Shown: positions 34,775 through 44,950, counted from the stretch's first letter. The stretch: DNA of 64,000 nucleotides from Pseudomonas sp. BGI-2 (GCF_004310295.1 NZ_SISB01000001.1:124001-188000); one strand, 5' to 3'. Notes: generated from the letters alone by a model not told the origin. Made by a program: numbers and translations.

Positions 34775-35347
34775 ATGAATCGTACGCTGCTCTTTATCGC
34801 CATGTTTTGCAGTGCATCGATCTTTGCCCAACCTCCCGTCATCAATAACGCCGACATCGACGGTTCGGGCATGCAGTACCAAGGCAACCTCACGGTCAAC
34901 CAGGCGGCGGGCGATTATCAGCAACAGGCCAATGCCCGGGCCATCGCCATTGGCACCAACGCCAGTGCAACCACACAGATTCGCCAACGGCTGCGTACGC
35001 AAGTCGACCCAAGGATCGATGCCCGATCCAGCATTCAAGGCGACTCATTCAGCCACGGCAATGGCGTACTGGGTGTCAACCAGAGCACGGGCGCGAGCAA
35101 CCAGCAAGCCAATGCCCTGCGGATAAGCATCAGTACACAGCCGCAAAGTATCGACGACAGCGTCCTCATGCAACAGAACGTGGCGCTGCTCAACAACTCC
35201 GATCCGACTGACTCTGCACCAGGCTATCGCCAGGTCACTACCAGTGACCAGGCTTTCACCGGTAGCCGTGGGGTGATTCAGTTGAATCAGAGCGCCGGGG
35301 TGGGAAACCGAACGGCCAACACCCTGAGCGTACGGGTCGCGAATTGA
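34775..35347 (+). CDS. fapB: Minor amyloid subunit / nucleator FapB
   Basis: A 190-aa secreted protein: signal peptide about 1-18 (FA/QPP), then three imperfect repeats ending near 60, 120 and 190, each with the amyloid pattern G-x-NQ-AG-x-x-Q-AN-x-x-x-I (LTVNQAAGDYQQQANARAIA, LGVNQSTGASNQQANALRIS, IQLNQSAGVGNRTANTLSVR). FapB is thought to nucleate FapC fibres. It is short for the family in its linkers, and the third repeat has lost QQ (NRTAN). Confidence 0.93.
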   Translation: MNRTLLFIAMFCSASIFAQPPVINNADIDGSGMQYQGNLTVNQAAGDYQQQANARAIAIGTNASATTQIRQRLRTQVDPRIDARSSIQGDSFSHGNGVLGVNQSTGASNQQANALRISISTQPQSIDDSVLMQQNVALLNNSDPTDSAPGYRQVTTSDQAFTGSRGVIQLNQSAGVGNRTANTLSVRVAN

Positions 35348-35399
35348 CCCAAAAAGGTAAGAAACAACACTTAACCTAAAATAAGCACGGAGAATCACC

Positions 35400-36821
35400 A
35401 TGAAACCTTCGATGGCAATAAAGCCTCTGGTATTCGCAATTGCTGCGGTCATGGCTGTTGCTGTACAAGCTGGGGAGCGTGACAACCACTACAATGGGGG
35501 CCACCACAACGGTGGTCATCACACCCCTCCTCCAACAAAGATCCCTGTTTACGCGACTGCCAATGCTTGGGATAACCAAAGCAGTACCAACAACCACATC
35601 CGTAACGAAGGGACTGTCAACGAAGCCGAGATGACCAGCTCTGCCACAGGCACCAGTGGCAACGTTGGTGTCAACGTGGCTGCAGGCAATGGCAACCAAC
35701 AAGACAACGCGGCCGCCATTGCAAACGCTGCTTCTGACTCCAGTCTCGACAACAGCTTCGTGTTCGGCACTGCCTCCGCTACCGCTAGCGTGCGGCAATA
35801 CAGCAACAATAACCGGGTCGACAACTACGGCAGCACATCTTCTGCCGTTATGAGTGGATCGGGTAATAGCGGCAGCGGCAACATGGGCATCAACATTGCT
35901 GGCGGCGACCTGAACCAGCAGAAAAACACCATGGCAATTGCCAATACCAATGCTCCACTCGGTAACGCAACAGCCACCGCCTCTGCAGATCAAAACGGTC
36001 CTGGCCTGGTTGTGAACAACGCCGCCGATCGTACTTATCGCGTGGATACAATCACCGTTACCAATACGGCGAGCGGCAGTTTCTCTAAAGATAAGTCATT
36101 TGAGGCGAGCGGCAGTCAAAGCGCTTCTTCGAGCTGGAACGCGGCCGGCGCCAAGAGCTATGACGCCAGCGGTTCCAAAAGCGTTGATATAAGCGGTTCT
36201 AGCGCCAGTAATGCGAGCGGTTCCAACAGCAGTAATGCCAGCGGTTCCAACAGCAGTAGTGCTAGCGGTTCTTCGAACGCTTCTTTGAGTGCTTCCTTGA
36301 GCGCTACGCTGGACGCTGCTGCGGCGGCTTCCAACTCCACTACCGTCAATAATGGCTGGGGCGACCGCACCCGCAGCAGTTCTTCCGACGCATCGTTAAA
36401 CGCATCGCTCGACGCAACGCTTGATGTATCGATAGACAAATCGTATGACAGATCGCACGAGTCCTCGTACGACAAATCTCGCGACTCGTCGTATGACAAA
36501 TCGCGCAATTCCTCGTTCCAAAAATCGTACGATAAATCGTATACGAAGTCGTCTGACTCCTCGTACGAAGAATCGGGCAGTAAATCGTCCGAGTCTGCAT
36601 ACGACAAAGCGAAAAGCTACAGTGAAAGCAGCTCTTATGATTTGAGCAACACCTACTCCTATCAAGTGCTGACTCCAACTGGCTGGGCCAACCCTGTGAC
36701 CAACACTGCAACCCTGAGTGGTTCGGTGAATGGCGGCAGCGGCAACCTGGGCGTCAACGTGGCTGCTGGTGTGGGCAACCAACAAAGCAACTCGCTGGCC
36801 ATTTCCAACAACTCGTTCTAA
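35400..36821 (+). CDS. fapC: Major functional amyloid subunit FapC
   Basis: A 473-aa secreted fibre protein, the main component of Fap biofilm amyloid. Signal peptide about 1-24; a His-rich segment with HHNGGHH (about 30-41) follows. The three amyloid repeats are VGVNVAAGNGNQQDNAAAIA (89-108), MGINIAGGDLNQQKNTMAIA (162-181) and LGVNVAAGVGNQQSNSLAIS (450-469). Linker 1 is short (~50 residues). Linker 2 (about 222-421) is very long and made of Ser-rich repeats of two kinds: ASGSNSS/ASGS units (235-295) and SYDKS/SSYDK units (345-415). There is no cysteine anywhere in the protein. A strong terminator follows the stop. Confidence 0.95.
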   Translation: MKPSMAIKPLVFAIAAVMAVAVQAGERDNHYNGGHHNGGHHTPPPTKIPVYATANAWDNQSSTNNHIRNEGTVNEAEMTSSATGTSGNVGVNVAAGNGNQQDNAAAIANAASDSSLDNSFVFGTASATASVRQYSNNNRVDNYGSTSSAVMSGSGNSGSGNMGINIAGGDLNQQKNTMAIANTNAPLGNATATASADQNGPGLVVNNAADRTYRVDTITVTNTASGSFSKDKSFEASGSQSASSSWNAAGAKSYDASGSKSVDISGSSASNASGSNSSNASGSNSSSASGSSNASLSASLSATLDAAAAASNSTTVNNGWGDRTRSSSSDASLNASLDATLDVSIDKSYDRSHESSYDKSRDSSYDKSRNSSFQKSYDKSYTKSSDSSYEESGSKSSESAYDKAKSYSESSSYDLSNTYSYQVLTPTGWANPVTNTATLSGSVNGGSGNLGVNVAAGVGNQQSNSLAISNNSF

Positions 36822-36834
36822 TGGCTGTCTTTGG

Positions 36835-36858
36835 AGGCCCCCTTACGGGGGCCTTTTT
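36835..36858 (+). terminator. Rho-independent terminator between fapC and fapD
   Basis: AGGCCCCC, TTAC loop, GGGGGCCT, then five T residues: a perfect 8-bp GC-rich stem. It lies 13 bases after the fapC stop and 25 before fapD, so most transcripts should end after fapABC, making fibre subunits in excess over the export proteins. Confidence 0.85.
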
Positions 36859-36882
36859 CAACACCTCTTGGGGCGTCCCATC

Positions 36883-37563
36883 ATGCGCATTACTGCCTTG
36901 GCATTTTTGCTTTGCGTGGCCAGTGTGATCGAGGCTGCACAAATGCCGCTTTCCGTCCTGCCGGGTGGCGCGCTGGTGTACAAGCCGATCCAGAGCGTTC
37001 GCGAACGTAAATTTGAGGACCTGGTACAACAGAAAACCGACTTCAGTTGCGGCGCGGCTGCGCTGGCGACCATCTTGCGCCAAGCCTATTGGCTGGACGT
37101 GAATGAAGAGCAGATCATCGAAGGCATGCTTGCACACTCCGATCAAGATCTCGTCCGCGTACAGGGCTTCTCCATGCTCGACATGAAGCGTTACGTGGAA
37201 AGTATCGGCATGCGGGCCCGTGGCTATCGGGTAGCGCCGGAAACGTTGAGCGACATCAGAATTCCGGTGGTGGTACTCATGGATATTCGTGGCTACAAAC
37301 ACTTTGTGGTCATGCAAAGAATCCATAACGGCTGGGTCTATATCGGAGATCCGGTACTCGGTCATAAACGTTACAAAGTCGATGACTTCGTCAAAGGCTG
37401 GAACGGCATCATCTTTGCCGTCATCGGCCAGGGCTACGACAAAACCAATGCATTGCTCGACCCACCCATGCCGCTGACCGCCAAGAACCGCATAAACGCC
37501 TTCAGCCCGGTGCAAGACGCAGAGTTGATGGATTTCGGATTCATCCAAAGCGACTTCTTCTAA
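36883..37563 (+). CDS. fapD: FapD, C39-like cysteine protease
   Basis: A 226-aa protein with a signal peptide (about 1-19) and a peptidase C39 domain: DFSCGAAALATIL with Cys56, GYKHFVVM with His140 and GDPVLG with Asp156 form the expected triad. FapD is the operon's protease, thought to process Fap components in the periplasm. ATG 36883 is the only start giving a signal peptide. Read-through of the preceding terminator, or an internal promoter, is needed for its expression. Confidence 0.93.
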   Translation: MRITALAFLLCVASVIEAAQMPLSVLPGGALVYKPIQSVRERKFEDLVQQKTDFSCGAAALATILRQAYWLDVNEEQIIEGMLAHSDQDLVRVQGFSMLDMKRYVESIGMRARGYRVAPETLSDIRIPVVVLMDIRGYKHFVVMQRIHNGWVYIGDPVLGHKRYKVDDFVKGWNGIIFAVIGQGYDKTNALLDPPMPLTAKNRINAFSPVQDAELMDFGFIQSDFF

Positions 37564-37596
37564 TAACAAAGGAGCACGACGCTCCGGGAGCATCCC

Positions 37597-38367
37597 ATGA
37601 AGACTCCAATCTGGCTGGCCGTGCTTTGCCTGGCCGCCAGCCTGCCGACCGAGGCACAGACATTCAAACCCATCGAACTGAAAGACCAGGAATTGGCAAC
37701 CCTGCGTGGCCGCTATGTCATGCCGGGACGGATTGTCAGCTTCGGCATTGCGATGACCAGCACTTGGCAAAATGCCAACGGTGAAGTGATCGGCGCAACG
37801 TCCACGATGCAAATTCAACAATCGACCATCAAGCCACAGTTCTATGTGTCAATGATCGACGAAAAAGGTAATGGCTCAGCGCGCTCGCAAGGCGCGAGCA
37901 CTGGCACGGGCACCGTCACTGGCGGCAGCGGCCTCAACACCACCGAGGGCGTCACTCAAGTCGTGCGTGCTGCCGGCGACAATAATACTGCCTACAACAA
38001 CGTTGATATCAACGTCTCAAAGGCTAGCCAGGGGACAGCCACGCAACAACCACAACAAACGCAACAGCAGGGCCAGGCATTGACCGCAGGCTCAACGTTG
38101 GTTGGCAACAATGGCGCCGGCTCGCTGAGCATTTCCTCAACCGGGACTGGTGTGCAACTCAACATCGTAGCCAACAACAATCAGGGCAGTACCGTACAAC
38201 GCCTGGCCCAGGGTGGGCTGATGCAGAATACGACTTTGCTCGGCAGTAGCAATCAGGTCCGCAACCTCACTTCCTTCAATGTCGTGCTGCGTGACAATGT
38301 GCCGACAGCCGGATCGGTGAGCGGCAACCTGGACCAGCTTAAAGGTCTTCGCACTATCGGATTCTGA
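37597..38367 (+). CDS. fapE: FapE, minor fibre-associated protein
   Basis: A 256-aa secreted protein with signal peptide (about 1-20, TEA). The N-terminal block KDQELATLRGRYVMPGRIVSF has the ELA-LRGRY pattern typical of FapE. The middle is rich in Gly/Thr/Gln (NNHNK-free PQQTQQQGQ tract near 150), and the end has VRNLTSFNVVLRDN. It is found in purified fibres in small amounts. GGAG lies upstream of ATG 37597. Confidence 0.9.
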   Translation: MKTPIWLAVLCLAASLPTEAQTFKPIELKDQELATLRGRYVMPGRIVSFGIAMTSTWQNANGEVIGATSTMQIQQSTIKPQFYVSMIDEKGNGSARSQGASTGTGTVTGGSGLNTTEGVTQVVRAAGDNNTAYNNVDINVSKASQGTATQQPQQTQQQGQALTAGSTLVGNNGAGSLSISSTGTGVQLNIVANNNQGSTVQRLAQGGLMQNTTLLGSSNQVRNLTSFNVVLRDNVPTAGSVSGNLDQLKGLRTIGF

Positions 38368-38409
38368 TCTACGCTCAGTCTCATCAGAGTCAGAAGGGAC
38401 TACTAACCC

Positions 38410-39690
38410 ATGCACCGATCTTTAACGTTCAGAGCTTTTGTCTGTTTGAGTAGCCTGGCCCCGACCACTTTGCTATACGCAGCACCGGACCCCCAGGTCG
38501 AAATCCTAAAACAAGAACTCATGGAGTTGAAACAGCGTTACGAAGCACAACAGAACGCGCTGATGGTCCTTGAGCAACGCGTTCGCCAAGTCGAAGAAGC
38601 ACCGGCGACACCCGCTCCCAAACGCCTGACCAAATCCCCCGCCGAACCGGCCAGGGGTGGCCAGGCGGTGGCCGCCGGTGCGCCGGGAACCACAGGCAGT
38701 TCCTATGGCCAATCGCTCAAGGATGATTCGGAGCCTGCGCAAAGCGTTTCCAACCTTTATGACGAAGCCAGCGGCTTCTTCGGTGGCGGCAAGTTCAGCG
38801 TCGAAACCGGCCTGACCTACACGCATTACGATACCCGTGCATTAACGCTCAACGGCTTTCTGGCACTGGACTCGATTTTTCTCGGCAACATCAACCTCGA
38901 CCGCATCAAGGCCGACAACTGGACACTGGACCTGACCGCCCGCTACAACGTGGCGCAACGCTGGCAGTTCGACATCAACGTCCCCGTGGTTTATCGCGAA
39001 TCGACGTATTCCTCCGGTGGCGCCGGAGGCGCAGGTCCGGTGACGTCGGACGCAACCGTTACGCGGGATCCGACCATCGGCGACGTGAACGTTGGCATTG
39101 CTTACAAGTTTCTGGACGAGTCGGCAAATCTGCCCGACGCGGTCGTTACACTGCGCGTCAAGGCACCAACCGGTGACGACCCTTACGGCATCAAGCTGAT
39201 CGAAGACCCGAACAACGACAACCTCGCGGTACCCGAGGACTTGCCTACCGGCAATGGTATCTGGTCGATCACCCCGGGGATTTCGCTGGTCAAGACGTTC
39301 GACCCGGCCGTACTGTTCGGCAGCCTGTCCTACACCTACAACGTGCAGGACTCTTTCAGCGACATCAGCCCTCAGGTCGGCTCCAAGGTGAAAGGGGACG
39401 TGAAGCTGGGCGATTCCTGGCAGGTCGGCGCAGGCATTGCATTCGCCTTGAACGAGAAGATGAGTATGTCGTTCTCGTTCACCGATCAGTTCGCCCGCAA
39501 GAGCAAGATCAGGCCTGACGGTGGCGACTGGCAATCGATCACCAACAGCGATTACAACTCTGCCAACTTCAACATCGGCATGACCCTGGCAGCAACCGAT
39601 AACTTGACGATCGTGCCCAACCTGGCCATCGGCCTGACCGACGACTCGCCAGACTTTTCCTTCAGTCTGAAATTCCCGTACTACTTCTGA
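38410..39690 (+). CDS. fapF: FapF, outer-membrane amyloid exporter
   Basis: A 426-aa outer-membrane protein that secretes the Fap subunits. Signal peptide about 1-22; a periplasmic coiled coil follows (about 25-62, [18 protein letters not shown] with heptads), then a Pro/Ala linker, a plug-like helix ([16 protein letters not shown]) and a twelve-stranded beta-barrel ending in aromatic FSLKFPYYF, the terminal Phe expected for BAM insertion. The family forms trimers. Confidence 0.93.
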   Translation: MHRSLTFRAFVCLSSLAPTTLLYAAPDPQVEILKQELMELKQRYEAQQNALMVLEQRVRQVEEAPATPAPKRLTKSPAEPARGGQAVAAGAPGTTGSSYGQSLKDDSEPAQSVSNLYDEASGFFGGGKFSVETGLTYTHYDTRALTLNGFLALDSIFLGNINLDRIKADNWTLDLTARYNVAQRWQFDINVPVVYRESTYSSGGAGGAGPVTSDATVTRDPTIGDVNVGIAYKFLDESANLPDAVVTLRVKAPTGDDPYGIKLIEDPNNDNLAVPEDLPTGNGIWSITPGISLVKTFDPAVLFGSLSYTYNVQDSFSDISPQVGSKVKGDVKLGDSWQVGAGIAFALNEKMSMSFSFTDQFARKSKIRPDGGDWQSITNSDYNSANFNIGMTLAATDNLTIVPNLAIGLTDDSPDFSFSLKFPYYF

Positions 39691-39702
39691 TCCGGCACCC
39701 AC

Positions 39703-39732
39703 AAAAAACCCGCTTTTTCGGCGGGTTTTTTT
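39703..39732 (+). terminator. Terminator after fapF
   Basis: AAAAAACCCGC, a loop TTTTTCG and GCGGGTTTTTTT. It serves fapDEF and, read in reverse, the convergent regulator gene. Confidence 0.85.
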
Positions 39733-39740
39733 GTTGATCC

Positions 39741-39843
39741 TGTAGGAGCGAGGCTTGCCCGCGAAGAACGATAGCGCGGTGATTCAGTTAAACTGCGTAG
39801 CGTTCTTCGCGGGCAAGTCGGATCGCCGTACCGCTCGCTCCTA
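39741..39843. repeat. Paired REP palindrome
   Basis: One arm is TGTAGGAGCGAGGCTTGCCC; the other includes the longer variant with TCGGATCGCCGTACCGCTCG. It lies between convergent fapF and the regulator. Confidence 0.85.
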
Positions 39844-39858
39844 CGGGTCTGCAATCGC

Positions 39859-41184
39859 TCATCGTATCTGATGCTTGTGCAACAAACGGTAGAAGGTAGG
39901 CCTGGAGATCCCCAGCACCTTGGCGGCGATGCTCAAATTATCGCTGTGGCGGTTAAGAACATCGCACAAGGCCTGGCGTTCAGCGCGGGTCTTGTAGTCT
40001 TCCAGCGTGCCCATCGGCGCGGCAAAGGGCTGTTGGCTGATCAGCCCCAGGTCTCGCGCTTCGATCTGCCGCCCTTCGGCCAGCACCAACCCGCGACGTA
40101 CCCGGTTGGCCAGCTCGCGAACGTTGCCCGGCCAGTCGTGCTTGCCCATGGCAATCAAGGCGTCTTCGCTGAAGCTGCGAGGACGGCGGCCGGTTTCATG
40201 ACTGTAGAAGTGAGAAAAGTGATTGGCCAGCATCGATAAGTCGCCATGACGCTCACGCAGGGGCGCGGTGACAACTTGCAGTACGTTCAGGCGATAGTAC
40301 AAATCCTCACGAAAGCGTTTCTTCTCGATCGCCGCCTCAAGGTCGACGTGAGTCGCCGCCAATACCCGCACATCCACCGGAATCTGCTGACTGCCGCCGA
40401 CATGCTCGATGTGTTTTTCCTGCAGGAAGCGCAGCAGATTGGCTTGCAGCTCCAGTGGCAGGTCACCGATCTCATCGAGAAACAGTGTGCCGCCATTTGC
40501 CGCTTCGATCCGGCCGACCTTACGTTGGTGGGCGCCGGTAAAGGCGCCTTTCTCGTGGCCAAACAGTTCGGACTGGATCAAGTGTTCGGGAATGGCCCCG
40601 CAATTGATCGCTACGAAAGGTTTGCTGTGACGCTGGGATTGTCGATGGAGCGTGCGGGCGACCAGTTCTTTACCGGTACCGCTTTCGCCCCGGATCAGGA
40701 CCGGAGATTCGGTGGGCGCCAGTTTGCTGAGTAACTTACGCAGTTCACGAATCGGTTTGCTGTCGCCCAGCAGCTCATGCTCAGGCTGATCAATGTGAAC
40801 GGTGCCCTGCCCACGCAGGCGCGCCATGCCGAACGCTCGTCCCAGCGTGACTTGTACCCGGGAAACGTCAAACGGCAAGGTATGGAAGTCAAAAAACCAT
40901 TCGCAAACAAAATCACCGACATTTTGCAGGCGCAGGACTTCCTGGTTGAGTACGGCAATCCACTCGGTGCCGCTGCGGCTGATCAACTCTTTGACGGCTT
41001 CCGGGCGTTCCAGATGAAAGGGTTGTAATCGCAAGAGGCCAACGTCGCACGTTCGGTCGGCGGCATTCTCCAGGGAACAGCTGTCAACATCCCAGCCCAC
41101 AGAGCGCAGACCCGGCAACAGACGATGGCAGTCATCACAGGGGTCAACTACTAACAGACGTCGTAACGCAGGCGTTTCGATCAT
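39859..41184 (-). CDS. VpsR-like sigma-54 activator
   Basis: A 441-aa enhancer-binding protein from ATG 41184. The N-terminal domain (about 1-125) is a receiver-like fold without the phospho-acceptor acidic pocket; it ends in the motif [20 protein letters not shown] and [11 protein letters not shown] that I associate with VpsR-type regulators. The AAA+ domain has GESGTGKE (Walker A) and the sigma-54 contact loop KGAFTGAHQ, both intact. A Fis-type HTH closes the protein ([20 protein letters not shown]). VpsR of Vibrio binds c-di-GMP and activates biofilm matrix genes. Its position beside an operon with a sigma-54 promoter makes it the prime candidate activator of fap; this is inference. Confidence 0.9.
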   Translation of the reverse strand: MIETPALRRLLVVDPCDDCHRLLPGLRSVGWDVDSCSLENAADRTCDVGLLRLQPFHLERPEAVKELISRSGTEWIAVLNQEVLRLQNVGDFVCEWFFDFHTLPFDVSRVQVTLGRAFGMARLRGQGTVHIDQPEHELLGDSKPIRELRKLLSKLAPTESPVLIRGESGTGKELVARTLHRQSQRHSKPFVAINCGAIPEHLIQSELFGHEKGAFTGAHQRKVGRIEAANGGTLFLDEIGDLPLELQANLLRFLQEKHIEHVGGSQQIPVDVRVLAATHVDLEAAIEKKRFREDLYYRLNVLQVVTAPLRERHGDLSMLANHFSHFYSHETGRRPRSFSEDALIAMGKHDWPGNVRELANRVRRGLVLAEGRQIEARDLGLISQQPFAAPMGTLEDYKTRAERQALCDVLNRHSDNLSIAAKVLGISRPTFYRLLHKHQIR

Positions 41185-41527
41185 GACTGTTCCTTGACGC
41201 CAAACTTTAGGAAATATTATTAAAAAACAGTCGTTTGGCGGATCTGGCTGTAACATTAGCAAGAATTTGACGCACCCTTGTACCGTTTGACTATAGGAAC
41301 GTCGCGTTATTAGTTATAAGAACAAGTTTGTTAGTTACCTAACGAGTTCAACCTTTCATTCAGCTTTCAAAACCTGCCCCTGCATTGAGTATATGAAAGA
41401 AAGTTGAAATTTCTTTTGATTGTGTGTGACCTGACCCCCGGTTGAGGGCATCAGTACAAGTAACCAGCCGAACGGTAAGCCCAACCGACGGCCTGTCACT
41501 TGATTGGGCATAAAGAGAGAAGACCCC
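41185..41527. other. Divergent intergenic region
   Basis: About 340 AT-rich bases upstream of both the regulator and the small gene at 41528. TTGACGCAC/TATAGG-like boxes near 41268-41296 could form a sigma-70 promoter on the plus strand. No other structure was recognised. Confidence 0.35.
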
Positions 41528-41794
41528 ATGACCGCCCCGCTCCGTATCAACGAAGCTCTTTTGATTGCCGGCCGTGCATTTGAACCTTTCCAATGCGTGG
41601 CCTGGGCCCCACAAGACGGCAATGGCGAACTTAGCCTGACCATTATCGATCGCACCAATGCCCACATCGGCCGCACACAGATTCCAAGCAGTGCGTACTC
41701 TGATCCTGAGCAACTTGAACACATCCTGGAAGAAGCTCGCGCCGTACTGAGCGAGGATGGTTACACGCTGCAATCTTGGTCCATGCCGCACTAA
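41528..41794 (+). CDS. Small conserved protein of unknown function
   Basis: An 88-aa soluble acidic protein without signal peptide, starting MTAPLRINEALLIAGRAFEP. ATG 41528 is preceded by an AAGAGAGAAG purine tract. The mix of a beta-rich centre (LSLTIIDRTNAHIGRTQIP) and a C-terminal helix (LEHILEEARAVLSEDGYTL) suggests one small alpha/beta domain. I recognise no family. It is divergent from the VpsR-like gene. Confidence 0.65.
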   Translation: MTAPLRINEALLIAGRAFEPFQCVAWAPQDGNGELSLTIIDRTNAHIGRTQIPSSAYSDPEQLEHILEEARAVLSEDGYTLQSWSMPH

Positions 41795-42068
41795 GGGTTT
41801 TGGCGGATTACTCAAGTGTGATCCGCCCCCCTCGCCATTCTTTTAGTGGCTGTTTTCGGTAGTCATTGCCCCCGTCTTCCAACTTGCCTGCCACGAATTA
41901 CTTGGCAGGCTTGTCAATGGTTCGAAAAGACACTGTTCTGGCACAAAACGACCCTCCATCCGTTAGTTGTGACAGTTGTGCAATCGATCATTCAGGGATT
42001 GAATGTTTTGCACACGCAGTTGCCCTCCCGGTACCCGGGTTTCGGTCAGCTCGCAAGGAGATGCGCGC

Positions 42069-43382
42069 ATGCCAGACCAGACTGCTTTTGCCCGACCTGC
42101 AGCGCAGTACACGGCCGGTCATCTCGATAAAAGTTTTGCCTCCAACGGCAAAACCCAAGTGTATTTCGCCGGCAGTACGTCGAGCATCGCCAACAGCGTG
42201 GCGATCGACTCGAGCGGTCGCGTGCTGGTGGCGGCAAAGGTCGGCACTCGCGACGGCCATTGCTTTGGCCTGGCCCGCTTGCTTGAAGACGGCTCGGCGG
42301 ACCTGGCATTCGGCACTCGCGGCAGCGTCATCGGGCAATTCCAGCGCGGTTATGAGGCAATGGCGGGCAAAGTCCTTGTCCTGGCCAACGGGAATATTCT
42401 GGTCGCCGGCCTGCACTATCAAGACGCTCACCAGACGTTGCCGGCCCTGGCGCTGTTCGACTCTCAAGGTCACCCGGTCAGGGATTTTGGCGACAATGGA
42501 CGCTGCGTCATACGCCTGCCGGGAAATCTGTCACTGGGCATGCGCGACGCCTGGCTCCCTCCCGGGGTGCCGGGGGCCGAAGCCTGCGACGTTAAGGTTC
42601 AGGCTGACGGCCGAATCCTACTACTGGCCAATCACCATTTCGAACTGGCCGATCACGTTGGCCTGCTGATTCGCCTTACCTGCAATGGCGAGTTGGATAG
42701 CGCCTTCAATGGCCGCGGCTTTGTCATCGTCAGGCATTTGCTGATGAACTCCTGGCTCAGCAGCCTGATGGTGCAGCGGGACGGTCGGATCATGGTCGGC
42801 GGTTCGATCAATTTCCCTGAAGAAGGCTTGCTGGCGCGCTACCTGCCCGACGGCAGCCTGGATGATAGCTTCGCCGTGGATGGATTCATGACCTTCAGCG
42901 TTCAGGGGCACAGCGCCCAAGTCAGCCAGATCGTCCAGCAGGACAATGGCGACTTGCAGTGTTTTGGCACCAGCCGCGACCCGATGCATTGCCTGGCGCT
43001 GAAACTGCAAAGCAACGGTCGCCCGGACGCTCGTTGCAACGGTGGCCAGCCACATCTGCTGAAAGTCGGTCTCAGCGGCTGTCAGTGGACCGCCGCCCAA
43101 CTCCAGCCAGACGGCCGCGTGCTGACGGTTGGCGCCACCATTGGCGGAGTCGAAGCCGACTTCCTCCTGGCCCGGTACTTACCTGGCGGGCAGCTGGATC
43201 CCGGCTTTGCCGAGGGCACCTGCTGGGTTCGCACCCGTTTGGGCCGCAGCCTGGACACCGCCACCTCGATGGCCGTTCAGGCGGATGGAGGGATTGTCGT
43301 AGGCGGTTATTCGCTGGATGGCAACTATCGGGCGGTTGTGGTGCGCTATCTCGGTCAGGACAACCACTTTTCCCACACTTGA
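42069..43382 (+). CDS. Delta-60 repeat protein
   Basis: A 437-aa protein made of repeated ~55-60-residue units of the form LD-x-F-G-x-x-G, then A-Q-x-DG-R-I-x-V-G-G (LDKSFASNGK near 19, LDDSFAVDGF near 265, LDPGFAEGT near 380; QRDGRIMVGG, QADGGIVVGG). Such delta-60 repeats are thought to form a beta-propeller. No signal peptide is seen from ATG 42069, which has a good AAGGAGAT site. Role and location are unknown; the 53-bp gap to nhaB suggests possible co-transcription. Confidence 0.82.
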   Translation: MPDQTAFARPAAQYTAGHLDKSFASNGKTQVYFAGSTSSIANSVAIDSSGRVLVAAKVGTRDGHCFGLARLLEDGSADLAFGTRGSVIGQFQRGYEAMAGKVLVLANGNILVAGLHYQDAHQTLPALALFDSQGHPVRDFGDNGRCVIRLPGNLSLGMRDAWLPPGVPGAEACDVKVQADGRILLLANHHFELADHVGLLIRLTCNGELDSAFNGRGFVIVRHLLMNSWLSSLMVQRDGRIMVGGSINFPEEGLLARYLPDGSLDDSFAVDGFMTFSVQGHSAQVSQIVQQDNGDLQCFGTSRDPMHCLALKLQSNGRPDARCNGGQPHLLKVGLSGCQWTAAQLQPDGRVLTVGATIGGVEADFLLARYLPGGQLDPGFAEGTCWVRTRLGRSLDTATSMAVQADGGIVVGGYSLDGNYRAVVVRYLGQDNHFSHT

Positions 43383-43435
43383 TCTTCCCTTCGGCTTACG
43401 GCAAGTTGCGCGCTTCTTAATACAAGGAGTAGCCG

Positions 43436-44938
43436 ATGTCCGGTTCAATGGCCCACGCCTTCGCGCACAATTTCCTCGGCCACTCACCCCGCTGGTACAA
43501 GGCGAGCATTGTCGGCTTCCTGATACTCAACGCCCTGGTGTTGTGGACAGTAGGTCCGGTGGCGGCCGGTTGGCTGCTGGTGCTGGAATTCATCTTCACC
43601 CTGGCCATGGCCCTCAAATGTTATCCGCTGATGCCCGGCGGGTTGCTGCTGATTGAAGCGCTGCTGCTGAAAATGACCACGCCGCAAGCGCTCTATGACG
43701 AACTGGTGCACAACTTCCCGGTGATCCTGCTGCTGATGTTCATGGTAGCGGGCATCTACTTCATGAAAGACCTGCTGTTGTTTCTGTTCTCGCGCCTGTT
43801 GCTGGGGGTTCGCTCCAAGGCCCTGCTGGCCTTGATGTTCTGCTTCCTCTCGGCATTTCTGTCGGCGTTCCTCGATGCCTTGACGGTGACGGCGGTGATC
43901 ATCAGTGCTGCCGTGGGGTTTTACTCGGTGTATCACCGCGTCGCCTCGGGCAATGATCCGCGTCAGGACAGTGAGTTCAGCGATGATCAGCACCTACCCA
44001 AACTGCATCATGACGACCTCGAACAATTTCGTGCGTTCCTGCGCAGTCTGCTGATGCACGGCGCCGTGGGCACGGCATTGGGCGGCGTCTGCACATTGGT
44101 TGGCGAGCCGCAAAATCTGCTGATCGGCCACGAAATGGGCTGGCACTTTTTCGAGTTCTTTCTTAAAGTCGCGCCCGTTTCATTGCCGGTATTGGTCGCA
44201 GGTCTGGTGACCTGCGTCCTGCTGGAGAAATTGCGCTGGTTCGGATACGGCACGCTGATGCCGGACAACGTGCGCACCGTACTGGCCAATTACGCTGCCG
44301 AAGACAACGTCAAACGCACCTCGCGCCAGCGTGCAGCCCTGATCGTTCAAGGGTTGGCGGCACTGATTCTGATTGGCTGCCTGGCGTTTCACGTGGCTGA
44401 AGTGGGTTTGATCGGTTTGATGGTGATCGTGTTGATCACCGCCTTCACGGGCATCACCGACGAGCACCGTATCGGCAACGCGTTCAAGGACGCCATGCCG
44501 TTCACGGCATTGCTGGTGGTGTTCTTCGCGGTGGTCGCGGTGATCCACGATCAGCAGTTGTTCACGCCGCTGATCCAGTGGGTGCTGGCGCTGCCGGCCG
44601 ATCAGCAGCCAGGCATGTTGTTCATTGCCAACGGATTGCTGTCGGCCATCAGCGATAACGTGTTTGTGGCGACCATTTACATCACCGAAGTGAAACAGGC
44701 GTTCATCTCCGGCCACATGAGCCGTGAGCACTTCGAAACGCTGGCCATTGCGATCAATACAGGCACTAACCTGCCGAGCGTGGCGACGCCTAATGGCCAG
44801 GCGGCGTTTCTGTTTTTGCTGACGTCGGCGATTGCGCCGCTGATTCGCCTGTCATATGGGCGGATGGTGTGGATGGCGTTGCCGTATACGGTGGTGATGG
44901 GTGTGCTGGGTTGGTACGCCGTCAGCTACTGGCTGTAA
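43436..44938 (+). CDS. nhaB: Na+/H+ antiporter NhaB
   Basis: A 500-aa inner-membrane antiporter that exports sodium in exchange for protons. It starts [20 protein letters not shown] and has the NhaB pattern throughout: [34 protein letters not shown] with the conserved acidic residue, [29 protein letters not shown] and [20 protein letters not shown]. Length is that of the family. ACAAGGAGTAGCC precedes the ATG. Confidence 0.96.
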   Translation: MSGSMAHAFAHNFLGHSPRWYKASIVGFLILNALVLWTVGPVAAGWLLVLEFIFTLAMALKCYPLMPGGLLLIEALLLKMTTPQALYDELVHNFPVILLLMFMVAGIYFMKDLLLFLFSRLLLGVRSKALLALMFCFLSAFLSAFLDALTVTAVIISAAVGFYSVYHRVASGNDPRQDSEFSDDQHLPKLHHDDLEQFRAFLRSLLMHGAVGTALGGVCTLVGEPQNLLIGHEMGWHFFEFFLKVAPVSLPVLVAGLVTCVLLEKLRWFGYGTLMPDNVRTVLANYAAEDNVKRTSRQRAALIVQGLAALILIGCLAFHVAEVGLIGLMVIVLITAFTGITDEHRIGNAFKDAMPFTALLVVFFAVVAVIHDQQLFTPLIQWVLALPADQQPGMLFIANGLLSAISDNVFVATIYITEVKQAFISGHMSREHFETLAIAINTGTNLPSVATPNGQAAFLFLLTSAIAPLIRLSYGRMVWMALPYTVVMGVLGWYAVSYWL

Positions 44939-44950
44939 CACAATCCTAAA

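Noticed and set aside
38041..38090. Gln-rich tract in fapE as a microsatellite frameshift
   Set aside because: The CAA/CAG run is in frame and the protein continues normally to its C-terminus.
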